Part shown: piece by piece, positions 61,240 through 64,000 of the stretch
Layout of the letters: each line of letters starts with the position of its first letter
Numbering within the stretch: the stretch's first letter is position 1
Assembly: GCA_025846845.1 (NCBI GenBank)
Contig: JAOYTL010000009.1
Location: 248,001-312,000, forward strand
Length of the DNA: 64,000 bases
Direction of reading: 5' to 3'
Source of the DNA: Alloboseaceae bacterium BT-24-1
GTDB lineage: Bacteria; Pseudomonadota; Alphaproteobacteria; Rhizobiales; Beijerinckiaceae
Made by a program: the position numbers and the translations under genes
Notes under the pieces: model-generated
Told to the model about the DNA's origin: nothing
Database searches by the model: none
The model's input: the letters and a program-made list of their open reading frames with translations, nothing else

Positions 61240-62000
61240 CTGTGATGTGCATCGGTTTTTGCTAAGCGAGCAGCAGATGGTGCGGATAGCGCCGCATTTT
61301 CTACTGGCGCACGGAGTTCCAAGGGGGCCGGTGACCGGCGCGTGATGAGCGGGATCGTCTATGCGATCAGGAACGGGTTGCAGTGCGTGGACGCCCCAAG
61401 GCTCATGGCCCCTCAAGACACACTGCGACCGCTCATCTGCTGGAGACGGTTCGGCGTGTTCGACCGCATCCTCGCATCGCCGGAAGCGAAGAGCCGAAGC
61501 CTGAGCACATCATGATCGATGCCACGCATCTGGGGATTGCACCGCACGGCAGCAAGCCTGCTAAAAAAATAGATGGTTTACGCTATAGGGCGCGCAGGAA
61601 AGGCAGCCTGAACGCCAAGCTTCGCACCGGCTGCGGCGATGCCGGCCGCCCGATCATGCTGCTTTCGGAAGGCCAGATGAGCGGCCAAAGGGCACAGGCG
61701 CGAGCCTTGTTGAGCCCTGCTGCCGGACCCTGATCGCCCACCGCAGCTATGACAGTGTCGCATTCAGCCGGACGCTGGTCGCCAAAGGCATTGAACCCTG
61801 CATTCCATAGAGCCGAAGCCGGAAAATCCCTTATCCCTATGACTAGGCGCTCTATCCCCGGCACCACAAGATTGAGAACCTCTTCGCCAGGCTCCAGGAA
61901 ACGCCGCATCGCCGCACACTACAGCCGATGTGCCCACACATTCTTTTCGTTATCTGCATCGCGGCAGCCATCGTCCTCCGGCTTGGATCGATCGGCCATG
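61240..62000 (+). mobile_element. IS5-family transposase, heavily decayed
   Basis: Fragments of an IS5 transposase appear in order with stops and shifts: HFLLAHGVPRGP, then GPSRHTATAHLLETVRRVR with EPKPEHIMIDATHLG (a DDE aspartate), GSLNAKLRTGCGDAGRPIM, and finally HKIENLFARLQETPHRRT and RCAHTFFS in other frames. At least three disruptions make it inactive. Clear terminal inverted repeats were not found. It lies between the kinase gene and the flagellin gene. Confidence 0.82.
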
Positions 62001-62080
62001 GGCCAATTGGACACGGTATAACCATGGGATAAATAGCGTTATCGCGTGTAATTCATTGCAATGAACGAAAGATAAGTACA

Positions 62081-62116
62081 AAAAGTACTATAGTAGGGAC
62101 GAAAAGTACTATAGTA
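62081..62116 (+). repeat. 15-bp tandem direct repeat upstream of the flagellin gene
   Basis: AAAAGTACTATAGTA occurs at 62081-62095 and again, perfectly, at 62102-62116. Repeat spacing is 21 bp, two turns of the helix, so a protein would bind both copies on one face. Each contains the palindrome TACTATAGTA. It lies 104 bp before the flagellin ATG in an A/T-rich promoter. Confidence 0.65.
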
Positions 62117-62219
62117 TCCCCAGTTCTATCACAGCTGTTTTTTTCGTATAAACTATCTGAGCTCATTCTTCCTGGCGCCGCTCCACGAATGGAGCGATTA
62201 GAACGGAAGGATTTCGCAG

Positions 62220-63917
62220 ATGTCCGACATCACCTTGTCCGCCGCGACGCGCCAGAACCTGCTGTCGCTGCAGGACACCGCTGCATTGCTGGCAAGAACC
62301 CAGACCCGTCTCTCGACCATGAAGAAGGTCAACAGCGCCCTCGATCACCCCGTGAACTTCTTCGCCGCGGAAGGCATGACAGCTCGCGCACGTGATCTGG
62401 AAGGACTTCTCGACGGCATCTCCAACGGAATCCAGGCGATCAAAGCCGCCGACACGGGCATCAGTCGCATTCAGACACTGGTCGATTCCGCCAAAAGCGC
62501 GGCCCAGCGGGCGCAGGCGGTGCAGAATACCGCGTCCGGCTCGACAGCGACAGCGGCGGTCGTAGCCGCTGCAAGCGGTAAATCGCTCCTCGGGAGCGGC
62601 ACCGGCGCCGCTCCCGACGGCACGCATGATTACAGCGCTGCCTCGGCTGCCTCGACCTTCACGGTCGCGGACAGTTTTGGAAAAGCTGCCACTATCACCC
62701 TGGACCGCACGCGTTTTGGCCAGGGCGTGAGAGACATCACCAAGGTCTCCGCGAGCGAGGTTCTGGCTCAGATCAACCAGCAGCTTGGTCAGGCCGGTGG
62801 CTTCGCCACCGCTTCGCTCACCAATGACGGGCGACTGACCTTTACCTCCATGGCTGCGGGTTCGGACGCCAAGCTGACGATTTCCGGAGGCGGCGTCACC
62901 AACACGATCGACGTTGGTTTTGGTGCCGGCGCCATCACATCCGTGAACGCTGCGGGCATCGATGCGACCGATGGCTCAGCCAAGGCGAATGTTGCGGGAG
63001 CGGCGATCACGGCGCTCGGCACTGCGAGCAATTTCGACCTGACGAGCGGCGACGCGTCCATCACCGTTCAGTTCGGGACCGGAATCACCAAGACAATCAA
63101 CCTCAGCAGGACTGCTGATGCTGCGCTGGGTGTGGCCACGTTGAAGGCCCAGGATATCGCCACTGCGATCAATCGGCAGCTCGACGCCGACACTGGAATC
63201 TCAGGCAAGGTCGTTGCGAGCTATGACAACACCAGCGGCACAGTCTCCCTGCGCACGACGGCTGCCGGCGGCGATCAGAAGTTGACGGTGACGTCCGCAT
63301 CCGCAAGCACGAAGGACATCGGCTTCGGCATCGCAGCGGATGCGGCCAAAGCCAGGACTGGAGCGGGAGCGGGAGCGACCGCGGAGAATGGCAACAACCA
63401 GCGGGCTGCGTTAGCCCAGGAATTCAACAAGGTTCTGACCGAGATCACGCAGATCGCGCAGGACTCGCGCTTCCAGGGCGTCAACTTGCTCTATCGCTCA
63501 GGCAGCGACCCGAAGGAGAACTCGCTACGCATGTCCTTCAATGAGAAGGATTCAAGCTTCCTTGCGATCGAGGGCGTGAAGTTCGACGCCGCTGGTCTTG
63601 GCCTCACGCAAGCAAGCGGCCGTTTTGCGACAAATGACGAGATCAAGACCGCGATAAGCCAGCTGACTAACGCCTCGTCGAACTTGCGCAGCCAAGCGGC
63701 GACCTTCGGATCGAACCTGACAATGGTTCAGAACCGACAGAATTTCACTAACAACATGATGAACGTGCTCACGGTCGGAGCCAATAACCTGACGCAAGCC
63801 AACCACACCGAGGAAGTGGCGAACCAGAAGGCCCTTGAGGTGCGCAATTCGTTTGCGGTCTCGGCGCTGTCGCTCACCACCCAGGCACAGCAGAGCCTCC
63901 TGCAACTCCTCCGCTAA
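62220..63917 (+). CDS. Flagellin
   Basis: This 565-residue flagellin has a conserved N-terminal D0/D1 region (LARTQTRLSTMKKVNSALD, GISNGIQAIKAADTGISRI) and C-terminal D1/D0 region (QEFNKVLTEITQIAQDSRFQ, GANNLTQANHTEEVANQKA, LSLTTQAQQSLLQLL) with a large variable centre of alanine-, threonine- and glycine-rich beta repeats. It is secreted through the flagellar export apparatus and forms the filament. AAGGA stands before ATG 62220. No other flagellar gene is in the window, so it may be an extra flagellin locus. A stem-loop follows its stop. Confidence 0.92.
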   Translation: MSDITLSAATRQNLLSLQDTAALLARTQTRLSTMKKVNSALDHPVNFFAAEGMTARARDLEGLLDGISNGIQAIKAADTGISRIQTLVDSAKSAAQRAQAVQNTASGSTATAAVVAAASGKSLLGSGTGAAPDGTHDYSAASAASTFTVADSFGKAATITLDRTRFGQGVRDITKVSASEVLAQINQQLGQAGGFATASLTNDGRLTFTSMAAGSDAKLTISGGGVTNTIDVGFGAGAITSVNAAGIDATDGSAKANVAGAAITALGTASNFDLTSGDASITVQFGTGITKTINLSRTADAALGVATLKAQDIATAINRQLDADTGISGKVVASYDNTSGTVSLRTTAAGGDQKLTVTSASASTKDIGFGIAADAAKARTGAGAGATAENGNNQRAALAQEFNKVLTEITQIAQDSRFQGVNLLYRSGSDPKENSLRMSFNEKDSSFLAIEGVKFDAAGLGLTQASGRFATNDEIKTAISQLTNASSNLRSQAATFGSNLTMVQNRQNFTNNMMNVLTVGANNLTQANHTEEVANQKALEVRNSFAVSALSLTTQAQQSLLQLLR

Positions 63918-63925
63918 GTCTGCCT

Positions 63926-63956
63926 GCGGACGGTGTCGCAAAAAGGCGCCGTCCGC
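63926..63956 (+). terminator. Stem-loop after the flagellin gene
   Basis: GCGGACGG (63926-63933) pairs with CCGTCCGC (63949-63956), with a further CGC/GCG pairing inside the loop. It starts 9 bases after the flagellin stop. A T-run is lacking. Confidence 0.6.
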
Positions 63957-64000
63957 TCAAGACCCGATCGGGATCCGCCCAATTCCGCTCCCGAGAATCC

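Noticed and set aside
1..64000. CRISPR array, rRNA or replication origin
   Set aside because: No regularly spaced repeats beyond the two-copy repeats listed, no rRNA-like blocks, and no DnaA-box cluster or repABC gene were seen.

Overview
The window looks like chromosome or large-replicon DNA of a motile, GC-rich alphaproteobacterium. Hyphomicrobiales is the best guess, possibly a Bosea- or Methylobacterium-like soil or rhizosphere genus. The grounds are the Omp25/31-type porin, the flagellin type, ArdC fragments of the rhizobial plasmid type, and a dense load of LysR/MarR/Lrp regulators with ABC, TRAP and Tct solute-binding proteins. The genus is inference only. I see no rRNA, tRNA or CRISPR array.

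Layout. 1-1.0 kb: end of a Liv-type ABC importer (livG partial, livF). 1.1-5.1 kb: an orphan TRAP solute-binding protein and a KstD-like flavoprotein, then a deletion scar joining a 5'-truncated lysR to the last 29 codons of a dctM. 5.1-11.5 kb: a homoprotocatechuate-like meta-cleavage cluster (MarR/HpaR-like regulator, AAHS transporter, HpaD; then alpha/beta hydrolase, HpaF, FAH-family enzyme, HpaH). Its divergent promoter carries two near-identical palindromes. 11.5-19.3 kb: AcuI-like reductase, divergent from a translationally coupled catabolic operon (Bug solute-binding protein, acyl-CoA dehydrogenase, CoA-transferase A and B, TPP enzyme, FAD-linked 2-hydroxyacid oxidase). 19.5-22.3 kb: HisC-like aminotransferase, GNAT protein and a decayed Lrp/AsnC gene.

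22.3-34.4 kb: the most interesting intact system. A LysR gene diverges from two paralogous ureohydrolases that bracket a metallo-beta-lactamase-fold hydrolase, a protein made of three tandem RidA domains, a complete Dpp/Opp-type ABC importer with fused ATPases, and an MmgE/PrpD protein. It reads as an import-and-hydrolysis pathway for a guanidino or ureido compound, substrate unknown. 34.5-38.6 kb: a hydrolase/MHS-transporter pair behind a sigma-54 promoter motif, divergent from a PAS-AAA-Fis sigma-54 activator. 38.6-40.8 kb: remnants, including a decapitated paralogue of that activator. 40.8-44.9 kb: GlxA-type regulator and a cobalt-type nitrile hydratase operon (cobW, beta, alpha, accessory).

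45.4-47.4 kb: a chemoreceptor. 47.4-53.2 kb: a graveyard of fragments (second nitrile hydratase locus, split ardC, IS630 and IS110 remnants, SbcD-like, ABC and DMT-transporter pieces) holding an intact porin gene and two hypothetical ORFs. 53.2-61.0 kb: an RND tripartite efflux operon divergent from its two-component system. 61.2-64 kb: a decayed IS5-family element and a flagellin gene preceded by a 15-bp perfect direct repeat at 21-bp spacing.
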